Assembly (NCBI GenBank): GCA_016841525.1
Contig: JAENYZ010000005.1
Coordinates: 21,074 to 85,073, forward strand
Length of the DNA stretch: 64,000 bases
Origin: Anaerolineaceae bacterium
Lineage (GTDB): Bacteria > Chloroflexota > Anaerolineae > Anaerolineales > Anaerolineaceae
Reading direction: 5' to 3'
Part shown: piece after piece, positions 26,446 to 35,361 of the stretch
How positions within the stretch are numbered: position 1 is the stretch's first letter
Layout of the letters: every line of letters starts with the position of its first letter
The notes under the pieces: model-generated
Told to the model about the DNA's origin: nothing
Databases searched by the model: none
Seen by the model: only the letters and a program-made list of their open reading frames with translations
Position numbers and translations under genes: made by a program

Positions 26446-27129
26446 ATGAAAAGAAATATTTTTCTCGTGGCAGCAATAACCCTGGGGGTGGGTTTGACCG
26501 TGATCCTGCTAAATGGGATTGGTTGGGCGCAGAACTCAACTGGAGATCACCAAATATCTTCATCAACCAGCAGCGCACCGATACCGGAAGGGGTCCAAAT
26601 TCAGTTTCCGCCCGATCGCCCGACCGAGGTTGATCCATTGGACAATGCGGAAAGAGCGAGTTTTAACGCTTCCCTAAGAATTGCAGGGTCGGCTCTGAAA
26701 CCGCGGGAGAACACATCTGGAACATTATGGACAGGGGCTGGCGGCGGCGGTTGCATGTATGTAACGGCAGGTAGTACATATGGTGTTTTTAATTTACCCC
26801 TTTATTTGCCGCAAGGTTCTACAATCAAGTACCTTCGTATGTACTATTCCGACACAAACGTCACTAATGATTCTCAAGCATGGTTTACCATTTATGATCT
26901 GTACGGGGATATTGTCGCCGAATATCCAGTTTCTTCGATAGGCAATACTGGAAATGGCTATGCAACAACCGATGAAATTACAGAGACGATAAATTATGAG
27001 TCATACTCCTATACCGTCAACTGGCGTCCTAATGAACTGGGTTCTGATATGCAGGTGTGTGGTTTTCGTATTTACTACCAAACACCTCCAGGATCAACCT
27101 ATCTTCCCCTGATAGAAAAAGGTGAATAA
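26446..27129 (+). CDS. Secreted beta-rich protein with C-terminal YLPLI motif, unknown function
   Basis: 227 aa. The signal peptide (MKRNIFLVAAITLGVGLTVILL, cleavage near GWA-Q) is followed by a Ser-rich linker and a single beta-sandwich-like domain. Recognisable stretches are GGGGCMYVTAGSTYGVFNLPLYLPQGSTIKYL (cut here into two parts when aligned), WFTIYDLYG and MQVCGFRIYYQTP. The protein ends TYLPLIEKGE. A (Y/F)LPL(I/V) element followed by a few charged residues is frequent at the ends of exported Chloroflexota proteins. A similar IFLPGI occurs in the esterase-like protein at 23428. It may act in surface sorting or simply be a conserved terminal strand. It sits next to the mobile-element scar and is monocistronic. 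Confidence 0.65.
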   Translation: MKRNIFLVAAITLGVGLTVILLNGIGWAQNSTGDHQISSSTSSAPIPEGVQIQFPPDRPTEVDPLDNAERASFNASLRIAGSALKPRENTSGTLWTGAGGGGCMYVTAGSTYGVFNLPLYLPQGSTIKYLRMYYSDTNVTNDSQAWFTIYDLYGDIVAEYPVSSIGNTGNGYATTDEITETINYESYSYTVNWRPNELGSDMQVCGFRIYYQTPPGSTYLPLIEKGE

Positions 27130-27384
27130 TATAAGAAATCGATTGTAATTACTTTTAATGATCTGGATATTTTTCGATAGCTACAGGGTTTCTTTTCTGG
27201 ATGAAATTGCTGAAAAGAAAAAAGTGATTCCTCAGAAGACCGATTTTGATTAACGGTCATAAATGATAGGTTGGGTTAATAAATAAATTTTTGTTAATTT
27301 AGAAAGATACTTTACTCGAAAATTAAATGTCACCTGAGCATAATAAAAATAGGGCCATCTCCCAAAAGACAGCCCTTATAAAAG

Positions 27385-27459
27385 TCGGGGCGCTGGGATT
27401 CGAACCCAGGGCCTCTTACACCCCATGCAAGCGCGCTAGCCGGACTGCGCCACGCCCCG
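27385..27459 (-). tRNA. tRNA-Pro (anticodon GGG)
   Basis: On the minus strand the acceptor stem is CGGGGCG/CGCCCCG with discriminator A, the D-arm GCGCAG...GCGC and the anticodon arm CTTGC-ATGGGGT-GTAAG. The loop reads T33, GGG at 34-36. The T-arm is CTGGG-TTCGAAT-CCCAG. CCA is not encoded. Confidence 0.95.
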
Positions 27460-27600
27460 ATTTGTGAAATTATTATAGCCGCCTTTACTCCCTTTGGCAA
27501 GTAAGACGGCGGGTTAAAAACCGCAACCCACACTACAAACTTCCTTAAGACAGAAGACTGGGGACTGGAGAAGGGTTCATTAATCAAATACCATCCATAA

Positions 27601-27660
27601 ACTACGAGCTACGGGCTACGAGCTACCAGCTACTATCTACCTACTACCAACGACCAGCTA
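27601..27660. repeat. Low-complexity GCTAC/GAGCTAC repeat
   Basis: About eight imperfect copies of a 7-8 base unit around CTAC (CTACGAG, CTACGGG, CTACCAG, CTATCTAC...) directly upstream of the promoter of the FadR-like gene. Confidence 0.7.
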
Positions 27661-27671
27661 TTATCTCTCAC

Positions 27672-27700
27672 TTGTAAAAAACGAATTTTTCATTTATCAT
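27672..27700 (+). promoter_or_regulatory. Sigma-70 promoter predicted to give a leaderless fadR-like transcript
   Basis: TTGTAA at 27672-27677, 17-nt spacer, TATCAT at 27695-27700. The ATG is at 27707, which is where the transcript should start. No Shine-Dalgarno is present. Confidence 0.6.
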
Positions 27701-27706
27701 ACTGGT

Positions 27707-28432
27707 ATGACCACTTACCAGAGAAATTTATACGAAGAACCTTCATGGGACCGCATTCCAAAGCCAGCAGAAGTCACTGAAACGCGATTGATTGATGCTA
27801 TTCTGAACGGCACTTTCCCTATCAACGCCTATCTCCCAGGGGAACGCGAGCTTTCGGATTCCCTGGGTGTGACCCGGCCAACGCTTCGCGAAGCCCTGCA
27901 GCGTTTAGCGCGGGATGGCTGGCTTGAAATTCACCAGGGAAAACCCACCCGCGTTAAGGATTATTGGAAAGAAGGACGCCTGGGGGTGCTCAATTCCCTT
28001 GCAGAACACCTGGATTCACTCTCAAAGCATTTTGTACCGGACCTGCTGGAAGTTCGCCTCGCGATGGCGCCGATATACGGATCTTTAGCAGTAAAAAATG
28101 CGCCTGATGAAGTGATCGATTATTTGAAAGGCAGGGATGATCTAAAAGATTCGCCAGAAGCCTTCTCATGCTTTGATTGGGAATTACATCACCGCTTATC
28201 CCTTCTGAGCGGCAACCCGGTCTTTGTGATGATATTGAACAGCTTTAAAGATCTCTATCTTAAATTGGCGCCCCTTTATTTTTCAATCCCCGAAACACGC
28301 CAACGTTCACTGAGGTATTACCAGGATTTGGTTGCGGCTGCACAGAATGAAGATTTGAATTTGGTAGAAACACTCACCCAGGAAATCATGCAGGACAGTA
28401 TCAATTTTTGGAAGCAAACAAAAACAGGATAA
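27707..28432 (+). CDS. FadR-like GntR-family transcriptional regulator
   Basis: 241 aa. The N-terminal winged helix reads PGERELSDSLGVTRPTLREALQRLARDGWLEIHQGKPTRVKDYW when followed through residues 45-90. It is strikingly close to E. coli FadR, including the RLARDGWL wing and GKPT turn. The C-terminal helical sensor domain also follows FadR (LLEVRLAMAPIYGSLAV, LSGNPVFVMILNSFKDLYLK). FadR binds long-chain acyl-CoA and controls fatty-acid breakdown and synthesis. Here it sits 21 bp upstream of an operon of glycerol-phosphate/alkyl-DHAP-type enzymes, so it most likely controls that operon; the effector is inferred. It appears to be translated from a leaderless message. Confidence 0.85.
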   Translation: MTTYQRNLYEEPSWDRIPKPAEVTETRLIDAILNGTFPINAYLPGERELSDSLGVTRPTLREALQRLARDGWLEIHQGKPTRVKDYWKEGRLGVLNSLAEHLDSLSKHFVPDLLEVRLAMAPIYGSLAVKNAPDEVIDYLKGRDDLKDSPEAFSCFDWELHHRLSLLSGNPVFVMILNSFKDLYLKLAPLYFSIPETRQRSLRYYQDLVAAAQNEDLNLVETLTQEIMQDSINFWKQTKTG

Positions 28433-28453
28433 GCATCTTATCTGGAGGAAATT

Positions 28454-30052
28454 ATGAAAAGAATACAAGGTTGGGGAAACCAGGGTACAGATTATCCCGT
28501 CCCTGAACCCGCCAGAGACTATCTCGAAAAAGTTGTAGGAAAACCGCTTCACCTCAAAAACATTCCGATCAAGGATCTATTAAAGAAAGTTCCTGGCGCA
28601 CAATTACCCGCACATCCACTCATTTTAATAGACCCGGAAGATCGTTTGCGCCATTCGCGCGGGCAGTCCCTGAATGATTGGGTCGATATGTGTGACGGAC
28701 TTGTCAACACCTTTCCAGATGGGGTTGCTTATCCAAAATCCAATGAAGATGTTCGAGAACTCATAAAATATGCATCAATAAATCAGGTAAACCTGGTCCC
28801 CTATGGTGGTGGCTCCTCAGTGGTTGGACATCTGACGCCTCCGGGTGAAGGGATACCAACATTAAGTGTTGACTTGAAACACCTCGACCAGCTTAAAGAT
28901 TTAAATGAAGAAAGCCTCGAAGCTACCTTCGGTGCAGGTGTCAGCGGCCCACAGCTTGAAGAACAACTTAAAAAACACGGGTACATCCTTGGCCACTTTC
29001 CCCAATCCTGGGAATACTCCACATTAGGCGGCTGGATCGTCACGCGCTCTGTCGGGCAGCAATCCTATCATTATGGTCGCATTGAACCACTGTTCGTATC
29101 GGGTCATACAGAAACCCCTTCCGGTCCACTGACCCTCCCCAGGGTGCCAAAATCCGCTGCAGGACCAGATTTACGGCATATCGTATTAGGCTCTGAGGCA
29201 AGGCTCGGCATCCTGACATCCGCGACCATGCGTATTCGACGACTGCCAGAAGAAGAGCATTTTTATGCGGCCTTCTTCCCAAATTTTGAGATTGGCGCTT
29301 TGGCTGTGCGAAAAATTGCCCAGGCTGAATTGCAGCTATCCATGCTGCGATTGAGCGATGCCATGGAAACCGAAACAACCTTCCAATTGTCGGGAGAAGA
29401 GAAATTAGTCAACCTCGCCAAAAAGGGACTGTCTTTGTTTGGGCAGGATGAAGATCGCTGCATGTTGATTTACGGCCTGACCGGCGATCATGCAACAAAT
29501 CGCCTGGCAGATCGTCAGCTTGCCCAAATCGTGCGCAGCCATCATGGGATGATGGTCAAGTTTTATCTCGGGGAAGCATGGATGGAAAAGCGTTTCTTAA
29601 CCCCCTACCTCCGAAACACCTTGTGGGATCTGGGCTACGCGCTCGACACTCTCGAAACCGCCCTGCCATGGGATAAGTTAAAGGAAACACGAGTTGATGT
29701 CTTGAATGCAATTGAACATGGGCTTGAAGATGAAAACGAACCCGTGCTGGTTTTCAGCCACATCTCCCATGTCTACACCAATGGCGGTTCCTTATACATA
29801 ACCTATCTGTACCGACGTGCAAAGGATCCCCATCAAACCCTCGACCGCTGGAATAAGATCAAAACATCAGCCAGCAAGACCATTGTCGCACACGGTGGGA
29901 CGATTACACATCAACACGGGGTTGGTATCGATCACAAAGACTATCTTACTTCTGAAAAGGGCATTCTTGGCATGCGAATGATCAATGACCTGATCAAAGG
30001 GGTTGACCCCCAACAAATCATGAATACAGGGAAATTAATCGACATAGATTGA
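28454..30052 (+). CDS. FAD-dependent alkyl-DHAP synthase / YgcU-like oxidoreductase
   Basis: 532 aa. It is a vanillyl-alcohol-oxidase-fold FAD protein: LVPYGGGSSVVGHL (FAD pyrophosphate loop, about residue 115), then HFPQSWEYSTLGGWIVTRSVGQQS and YGRIEPL. This stretch is nearly diagnostic of alkylglycerone-phosphate synthase and its bacterial relatives such as E. coli YgcU. The C-terminal AHGGTITHQHGVG corresponds to the histidine-rich catalytic loop of alkyl-DHAP synthase (His-His-His there, His-Gln-His here). If it is a true synthase it would exchange the acyl group of acyl-DHAP for a fatty alcohol to start ether lipids. If YgcU-like, it oxidises an unknown hydroxy-acid or sugar phosphate. 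GGAGG precedes the ATG. It is followed after 16 bp by the glycerol-3-phosphate dehydrogenase. Confidence 0.8.
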   Translation: MKRIQGWGNQGTDYPVPEPARDYLEKVVGKPLHLKNIPIKDLLKKVPGAQLPAHPLILIDPEDRLRHSRGQSLNDWVDMCDGLVNTFPDGVAYPKSNEDVRELIKYASINQVNLVPYGGGSSVVGHLTPPGEGIPTLSVDLKHLDQLKDLNEESLEATFGAGVSGPQLEEQLKKHGYILGHFPQSWEYSTLGGWIVTRSVGQQSYHYGRIEPLFVSGHTETPSGPLTLPRVPKSAAGPDLRHIVLGSEARLGILTSATMRIRRLPEEEHFYAAFFPNFEIGALAVRKIAQAELQLSMLRLSDAMETETTFQLSGEEKLVNLAKKGLSLFGQDEDRCMLIYGLTGDHATNRLADRQLAQIVRSHHGMMVKFYLGEAWMEKRFLTPYLRNTLWDLGYALDTLETALPWDKLKETRVDVLNAIEHGLEDENEPVLVFSHISHVYTNGGSLYITYLYRRAKDPHQTLDRWNKIKTSASKTIVAHGGTITHQHGVGIDHKDYLTSEKGILGMRMINDLIKGVDPQQIMNTGKLIDID

Positions 30053-30068
30053 ATTAAGCAGAGGGAAC

Positions 30069-31652
30069 ATGCTCAACAAAGCCTGGCGCGAAAACACCTG
30101 GTCAGACCTGGAACAAAATTGGGACATTATCGTCATCGGCGGCGGCATCACCGGTGCTGGCATCTTTAATATGGCAGCACAAAAGGGTTTAAAAGTCCTG
30201 CTTCTTGAAGCGAAAGATTTTGCCTATGGCACATCGAGCCGGTCATCGAAACTGGTTCATGGCGGCATCCGCTACCTCAAAAACCAACAATATGATGTCG
30301 TCCGAGAATCTGTGCAGGAAAGACAGCGGTTATTGCAAGAATCGGATGGGCTGGTTGATCCGCTTGCCTTTATCTTCCCGTCCTATGAAGGTTTTGAGCA
30401 TGAGACAAAGATGATGAAATTGGGTGTGATCGTTTACGATTTGATGGCACCCAAATGGCAGCATCGGCATCTGGACAAATCCCAGACCCTGACATCGCTG
30501 CCCCCGCTTAACCAGGAAGGTCTTGCTGGCGGTGTTCAATACTTTGACGCACTCGTCGACGATTCACAGCTTGTGCTGCGTGTCATAATGGACGGTGTTC
30601 GTTTTGGCGGTTCAGCACTCAATTATGCCAGGGTAGCAGGTTTTCTGAAATCTAATCAGGGATCTGTGGAAGGCGTTGTGGTTCAGGATGAAACAGGCAA
30701 GATGCAGCCTTCCCAGCTAGAGCTTCGCGCAAAGGTCGTCATAAATGCTGCCGGCCCCTGGTCGGATTTGCTCAGACAAAAATTTGACGGCTCCCCAAGA
30801 TTACGCCCATTGCGAGGAAGTCATATTATCTTTTCCAGAGAAAAATTGCCGATCAATGCTGCAGTCACCATGCTCCACCCGCGTGATAATCGTGCCATGT
30901 TTGCTATCCCGTGGGAAAATCGCACCATGATTGGCACCACCGACCTAGACCATTCCATCGTAGATGACGAAACCCGAATTACACAATTTGAACTCGATTA
31001 TTTGATAGAGGCAACGCAACATGCTTTCCCAGGTGATCCTGTGTCAGAAAATGATGTCATTTCAACCTTTTCCGGTTTACGACCAGTGGTCAATACAAAT
31101 GCAGAGACACCGTCTAAGGAGTCAAGAGCGCATAAGATCTGGGAAGAAAACGGCCTTGTGACCATCGCAGGCGGAAAATTGACCATTTTCAGGGTGATGG
31201 CTGCAGATGTGTTGAATTCTTGTTCCGATCGGATGCCAAACAATCCTAAGTTTAGCCACAAAGCGCCATGCTTCATCCATCCCAAACCATCAACCAGGTA
31301 TCAAGCATCTGACCCTGATTGGCTGATGATGGCAGGGCGTTTGGGACAGGATGTAAACCCATTTTTCCAAGGTGCAGATCCGAATTCTTTGCAGCCAATT
31401 GAATCCCTACCAGGCTTATGGGCAGAATTGGCGTGGGCAGCCAAAAATGAAGCAGTGGTTCACCTGGACGATTTGCTTTTGCGGCGTGTCCGTTTAGGGC
31501 TGTTACTGCCAAAAGGTGGGATGGATAAGATGGATCAGGTTCGAAACCTTGTTCAATCACCGCTTGGATACTCCGATGACACCTGGCTGAGGGAGGTGAC
31601 AAGATACAAAGCGATATGGCAAGAAAATTACAGCCTGCCAGGTAAATCGTAA
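30069..31652 (+). CDS. glpD: FAD-dependent glycerol-3-phosphate dehydrogenase
   Basis: 527 aa, standard GlpD length. It shows the N-terminal FAD-binding DIIVIGGGITGAGIFNMAAQKG and LLLEAKDFAYGTSSRSSKLVHGGIRYL, the GlpD signature. Substrate-side motifs GSHIIFSRE and IPWENRTMIGTTDLD, then TFSGLRPVV and GGKLTIFRVMA, are all present. It oxidises sn-glycerol 3-phosphate to dihydroxyacetone phosphate, passing electrons to quinone at the membrane face. In this operon it would supply DHAP for the alkyl-DHAP-synthase-like enzyme just upstream, or consume the product of the downstream kinase. AGAGGGA stands before the ATG. Confidence 0.92.
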   Translation: MLNKAWRENTWSDLEQNWDIIVIGGGITGAGIFNMAAQKGLKVLLLEAKDFAYGTSSRSSKLVHGGIRYLKNQQYDVVRESVQERQRLLQESDGLVDPLAFIFPSYEGFEHETKMMKLGVIVYDLMAPKWQHRHLDKSQTLTSLPPLNQEGLAGGVQYFDALVDDSQLVLRVIMDGVRFGGSALNYARVAGFLKSNQGSVEGVVVQDETGKMQPSQLELRAKVVINAAGPWSDLLRQKFDGSPRLRPLRGSHIIFSREKLPINAAVTMLHPRDNRAMFAIPWENRTMIGTTDLDHSIVDDETRITQFELDYLIEATQHAFPGDPVSENDVISTFSGLRPVVNTNAETPSKESRAHKIWEENGLVTIAGGKLTIFRVMAADVLNSCSDRMPNNPKFSHKAPCFIHPKPSTRYQASDPDWLMMAGRLGQDVNPFFQGADPNSLQPIESLPGLWAELAWAAKNEAVVHLDDLLLRRVRLGLLLPKGGMDKMDQVRNLVQSPLGYSDDTWLREVTRYKAIWQENYSLPGKS

Positions 31653-31722
31653 AGTAAGGTTTTCATCCATAATCATGATATAAATTAATCATTAACCACT
31701 CTCCCTATTCTGTGAGGTGAAC

Positions 31723-33270
31723 ATGCCCGGCGAAAACATACTTGCTATCGACAACGGTACCCAAAGCGTCCGAGCGCTGATATTTGACCTTCAGGGGAAC
31801 CTGGTCGCTAAAAAACGCGTACCAATCCAGCCATACTATTCAAAAAATCCGGGATGGGCTGAGCAAGACCCTGATGTATTTTGGAATGCTGTTTGCCAAG
31901 CTTGCCAGGGTCTCTGGGAGATGGATGGGGTCGACAAATCATCCATTGTTGGGGTTGGTTTAACGACCCAACGATCGACTGTTATCAACCTGGATAAAAA
32001 CAAAAAGCCTCTCAGACCAGCCATTGTCTGGCTGGATCAGCGCCGTACAGAAAACCTGAAACCCGTTGGCGGCTTGTGGGGACTTTTGTTTAAAATTGCC
32101 GGCATGCAAGATACTGTACGCTATCTTCAAGCTGAAGCTGAGATCAACTGGATTAAAACACATCAGCCAGAGATCTGGGAAAAAACCGACAAATATATCC
32201 TCCTTTCTGGCTACCTGACTGACAAATTGGTCGGTAAAGTCATTGATTCAATCGGAAGCCAGGTGGGATATTTCCCCTTCGATTATAAAAAACAGGAATG
32301 GGCAAAAGCCTCCGATTGGAAGTGGGATGCTGTTTTTGTGGAACGCGAAATGTTGTGCGATCTCGTTAAACCTACAGAGCTGCTGGGACACATTACGAAA
32401 GATGCTTCCGATGCCACTGGCATTCCAGAAGGCTTGCCTCTGATTGCAACTGCGGCGGACAAAGCCACAGAAGTGATTGGCGCTGGATGTCTTGAGCCCC
32501 ACATCGGCTGCCTGAGTTACGGAACCACGGCAACCATCAACACCACCCATAAAAAATACGTTGAAGTAATCCCCCTGATACCACCCTACCCTTCCGCAGT
32601 ACCCGGTGCATATTCATTGGAAGTTCAAATTTACCGCGGTTTTTGGATGGTAAGCTGGTTTAAGGATGAATTTGGCCAGGTAGAAAAGCGAGAAGCTGAA
32701 CGCCTTGGGATCGAAGCCGAGGTCCTATTTGACAAACTATTAGAAACCGTACCCCCAGGGGCAGAGGGTCTGGTGCTGCAGCCATACTGGTCGCCAGGCT
32801 TGAAAATACCAGGTCCGGAAGCCAAAGGTGCAGTGATTGGTTTTGGTGATGTTCACAGCCGTGCACACTTCTACCGTGCCATCATCGAAGGCCTGGCCTA
32901 TGCACTCAGAGAAGGTGCCGATCGCACTGAAAAACGGTCTCATATCCCCATTACTTCACTGCGGGTCGCCGGCGGCGGCAGCCAGAGCCCGGGAGCCATG
33001 CAAATTACAGCAGACGTTTTCGGATTACCTGTTTCCAGACCGCATGTATACGAAGCCTCAGGCTTGGGCGCAGCCATCGATGTCGCTGTAGGGTTGAAAC
33101 TCCACCCCGACTTTAATACGGCAGTCGCTTCAATGACCCGCCTGGGAGAGACCTTCGAACCGAATCGAGAACGGCACAAAATGTATACTGAACTCTTTGA
33201 GAAAGTGTATAAACGCATGTATAAACAGCTCAAACCGCTGTATAACGACATCAGGGAGATCATAAAGTAA
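31723..33270 (+). CDS. FGGY-family carbohydrate kinase (YgcE/glycerol-kinase-like)
   Basis: 515 aa from the ATG at 31723; GAGGTG ends 4-5 nt before it, and a GTG 6 nt upstream is too close to that site. The N-terminal ATP domain reads [19 protein letters not shown], then [15 protein letters not shown] and IVWLDQRR. The C-terminal domain has [11 protein letters not shown] and [19 protein letters not shown] (FGGY signature 2). It phosphorylates a sugar or polyol; glycerol is plausible from context, but the sequence is nearer the unassigned YgcE-type kinases than to GlpK. In E. coli a YgcU-type flavoprotein and a YgcE-type kinase also lie in one region, supporting a shared pathway. The operon continues into a VOC protein. 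Confidence 0.85.
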   Translation: MPGENILAIDNGTQSVRALIFDLQGNLVAKKRVPIQPYYSKNPGWAEQDPDVFWNAVCQACQGLWEMDGVDKSSIVGVGLTTQRSTVINLDKNKKPLRPAIVWLDQRRTENLKPVGGLWGLLFKIAGMQDTVRYLQAEAEINWIKTHQPEIWEKTDKYILLSGYLTDKLVGKVIDSIGSQVGYFPFDYKKQEWAKASDWKWDAVFVEREMLCDLVKPTELLGHITKDASDATGIPEGLPLIATAADKATEVIGAGCLEPHIGCLSYGTTATINTTHKKYVEVIPLIPPYPSAVPGAYSLEVQIYRGFWMVSWFKDEFGQVEKREAERLGIEAEVLFDKLLETVPPGAEGLVLQPYWSPGLKIPGPEAKGAVIGFGDVHSRAHFYRAIIEGLAYALREGADRTEKRSHIPITSLRVAGGGSQSPGAMQITADVFGLPVSRPHVYEASGLGAAIDVAVGLKLHPDFNTAVASMTRLGETFEPNRERHKMYTELFEKVYKRMYKQLKPLYNDIREIIK

Positions 33271-33284
33271 TGAAGGAAGGTAAC

Positions 33285-33656
33285 ATGAGAAAGCCTGGGT
33301 TCACAGGGCAAATCACATTTTTGCATGCGGAAGACCTTCAAAAGACAAAGGCATTTTATGCTGACACTTTGGGTCTGAAATTATCGCGCGACCAAAAAAC
33401 CTGTTTGATATTCCAGGTTTCGGACAGCGCTTACCTGGGATTTTGCGAGCATATCGAGTTCATCGATCAGGGAAGGAAGCTCATCCTGACACTTGTCACT
33501 GATGATGTAGATGCCTGGTACAGGGACCTGGTCGAGAAAAATGTTGAAATCATAGAGCCGCCTAAAGCCAATCCAAAGTACCAGATTTACCATTTTTTCT
33601 TCAAAGACCCGGACGGCTACTGGGTTGAAATCCAGCGCTTCGATAAGCCCTTGTGA
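33285..33656 (+). CDS. VOC-superfamily protein (glyoxalase/dioxygenase fold)
   Basis: 123 aa from the ATG at 33285 (AAGGAAGG 6 nt upstream); an ATG at 33270 overlapping the kinase stop is less likely. It has the paired beta-alpha-beta-beta-beta modules of the vicinal oxygen chelate fold. ITFLHAEDLQKTKAFYADTLGLKL opens the first and FFFKDPDGYWVEIQRF closes the second with the conserved metal Glu. A His in the first strand completes a plausible metal site. Members isomerise glyoxal adducts or bind antibiotics. As the last gene of a triose-phosphate operon it may deal with methylglyoxal formed from DHAP. Confidence 0.8.
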   Translation: MRKPGFTGQITFLHAEDLQKTKAFYADTLGLKLSRDQKTCLIFQVSDSAYLGFCEHIEFIDQGRKLILTLVTDDVDAWYRDLVEKNVEIIEPPKANPKYQIYHFFFKDPDGYWVEIQRFDKPL

Positions 33657-33898
33657 ATTTTTGCCCCCCCTGAAATATTTTGGGGTAAGCAAACAAAAAA
33701 CTTGATCCTCAATACGATTACTAAATTTTTAAATAATCAGCCAGGGGTAATCCCTATAAATTTCAACACAAATTTTAATGTTAACTTGAATCAAGCTATT
33801 GCTTTTCAGAGTCAAGGATGAAAAATGGCATCGATGCCATGGAGGGAAAACCTCGATGGGTATAATGAAACAAATACCAAACGAAAGGATTGATTTTA

Positions 33899-34189
33899 AT
33901 GCGCAAATGGATGAAATTTCTGCACTGGTTTATCATTTTTATATTTATCCTTGAAATTGGCTACGGGTTCTATATGGTTTTCTTTGTTGTAGGTGGCTCA
34001 CGATGGCCCCTGATGGCAAAAGCAATTGAAACGCCGATCGAGGTTATATTGAAACGGCGTTTGTACGCCATTGAAACCTGGATTGCGATTGCAGGATTGG
34101 CGGTTTACCTGGCGCTGACGGAATTTCTGCCAATAAGTATAAAAATAATTGCGCAAAATTATGAATTGTTTAGATCAAAATCTGATTGA
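33899..34189 (+). CDS. Small membrane protein, unknown function
   Basis: 96 aa from the ATG at 33899, with AAAGGA 9 nt upstream. It has two hydrophobic helices (about residues 8-30 and 58-80) around a short loop containing PLMAKAIETPIEVILKRRLYAIETWIA, and a basic/polar C-terminus. No recognised family. It is followed 40 bp later by the PHP hydrolase and may be its own transcription unit. Confidence 0.5.
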   Translation: MRKWMKFLHWFIIFIFILEIGYGFYMVFFVVGGSRWPLMAKAIETPIEVILKRRLYAIETWIAIAGLAVYLALTEFLPISIKIIAQNYELFRSKSD

Positions 34190-34228
34190 TCTTTCTTATA
34201 CAAGATTCCCCGGTGGTAATATTCAGCC

Positions 34229-35059
34229 ATGTTAAGAGATGAAAAATTAAGCCCAATTTTTGCAAATGATTTTCATGTTCACACATCCTATTCTCCCTGT
34301 GCGAAAATAAAATCCGAGGCAACGCCTTTAGAAATGGTCGGAAAATCAGAAGAATTGGGTATGAAAACAATAGGTTTCTCTGATCATTTTGTTCAGTTTC
34401 CACCTTACCCCACACCAAAATGGAAAGATTGCAACGTCAAAATGATCGAATCCTTACAAAATGATGTCGTAAAAATACATACACAGGTTCAAATATTGAT
34501 TGGAGTAGAGGCAGATGTTGTCGCCAAAGACAAGTTGAGCATTGACAAAAGATTTGCAAAAGAACTTGACTATGTCATCGTTTCAGCCAGTCATTTTCAC
34601 TTACCAGGCATTGAAAAGCCCAAATCCACCAACATACTTGATATAGCCCAGCATTACGTAAACAGATTAAAAATTGCACTCAGCTTTGATTTTGTTTCTA
34701 TCATTGCTCACCCTTTCAAGACTCCATATAATCCTTTAGGATCACCCCTTGATTATCTAAATAAAATCCCTTTAGGCCAACTTTACGACATTGCCAAAAT
34801 ATCAAAGCAGAAGAAAATCGCCATGGAAATCAATGCAATTTTGGGAATTGACAAAGATTACTTGACTGCAATCTCAGATTTTATTGCTGTATGCAAAGAG
34901 GTTGGCGTAAAATTTACCTATGGCAGTGACGCTCATAACAAAACAGCCTTGGTCCCTTCAAGTGGAATAGAAAAGGCGATAAACGCTTTAAACTTAAAAC
35001 CCTCGGATTTCCTTAAAACCAATGAATTGATTCAGAACCACAAAAGCGCGTTCGATTAA
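34229..35059 (+). CDS. PHP-domain metal-dependent phosphoesterase
   Basis: 276 aa. NDFHVHTSYSPCAK near the N-terminus (His-x-His) is the first PHP metal motif, FSDHF the second and GVEADV the third. SASHFHLP, IAHPFK and GSDAHN complete the set of metal-binding His/Asp/Glu residues, so it should be active. The closest look-alikes are histidinol-phosphatase-type PHP proteins (HisK/YcdX). No histidine genes are nearby. It stands upstream of a binding-protein ABC importer and a glycerophosphodiesterase, so hydrolysis of an imported phosphate ester is an attractive inference. Confidence 0.85.
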   Translation: MLRDEKLSPIFANDFHVHTSYSPCAKIKSEATPLEMVGKSEELGMKTIGFSDHFVQFPPYPTPKWKDCNVKMIESLQNDVVKIHTQVQILIGVEADVVAKDKLSIDKRFAKELDYVIVSASHFHLPGIEKPKSTNILDIAQHYVNRLKIALSFDFVSIIAHPFKTPYNPLGSPLDYLNKIPLGQLYDIAKISKQKKIAMEINAILGIDKDYLTAISDFIAVCKEVGVKFTYGSDAHNKTALVPSSGIEKAINALNLKPSDFLKTNELIQNHKSAFD

Positions 35060-35172
35060 AATTATCCAGAGCTTTCCTTAAGACATGCAATCAAACTGCG
35101 ATGTATCGACTTATGGTTTTCATAAAGCTGGTAAATTTTCAGATCCTTAACTTTGATTTCTTATTTAATTAT

Positions 35173-35201
35173 TTGACAGGATATTAGTGTTCGATTATGA
35201 T
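35173..35201 (+). promoter_or_regulatory. Sigma-70 promoter of the ABC importer operon
   Basis: A consensus TTGACA at 35173-35178, 17-nt spacer, TATGAT at 35196-35201; a second possible -10 (TATAAT) lies at 35210-35215. The leader to the ATG is about 150 nt and contains a GGCTG/CAGCC hairpin and a GGTG/CACC hairpin. Confidence 0.65.
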
Positions 35202-35361
35202 TTTTCCTGTATAATTAACAAAGGCTGCAGTGTGACAGCCAAAAATATATCCAATGGCAAGCAGTAAATATTATTCAAAAACCCCTCTAATATTCTTACT
35301 GAAATAATGGTGTTTTTCACCACTCTTGCCGCTCATTAATAGCTTTATAAGGAGAGAAGAA

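Noticed and set aside
27330..27587. 85-codon minus-strand frame
   Set aside because: It covers the tRNA-Pro gene and low-complexity DNA; not a protein gene.
35254..35307. 17-codon open frame in the leader of the importer operon
   Set aside because: No ribosome site and no codon pattern suggesting a leader peptide.
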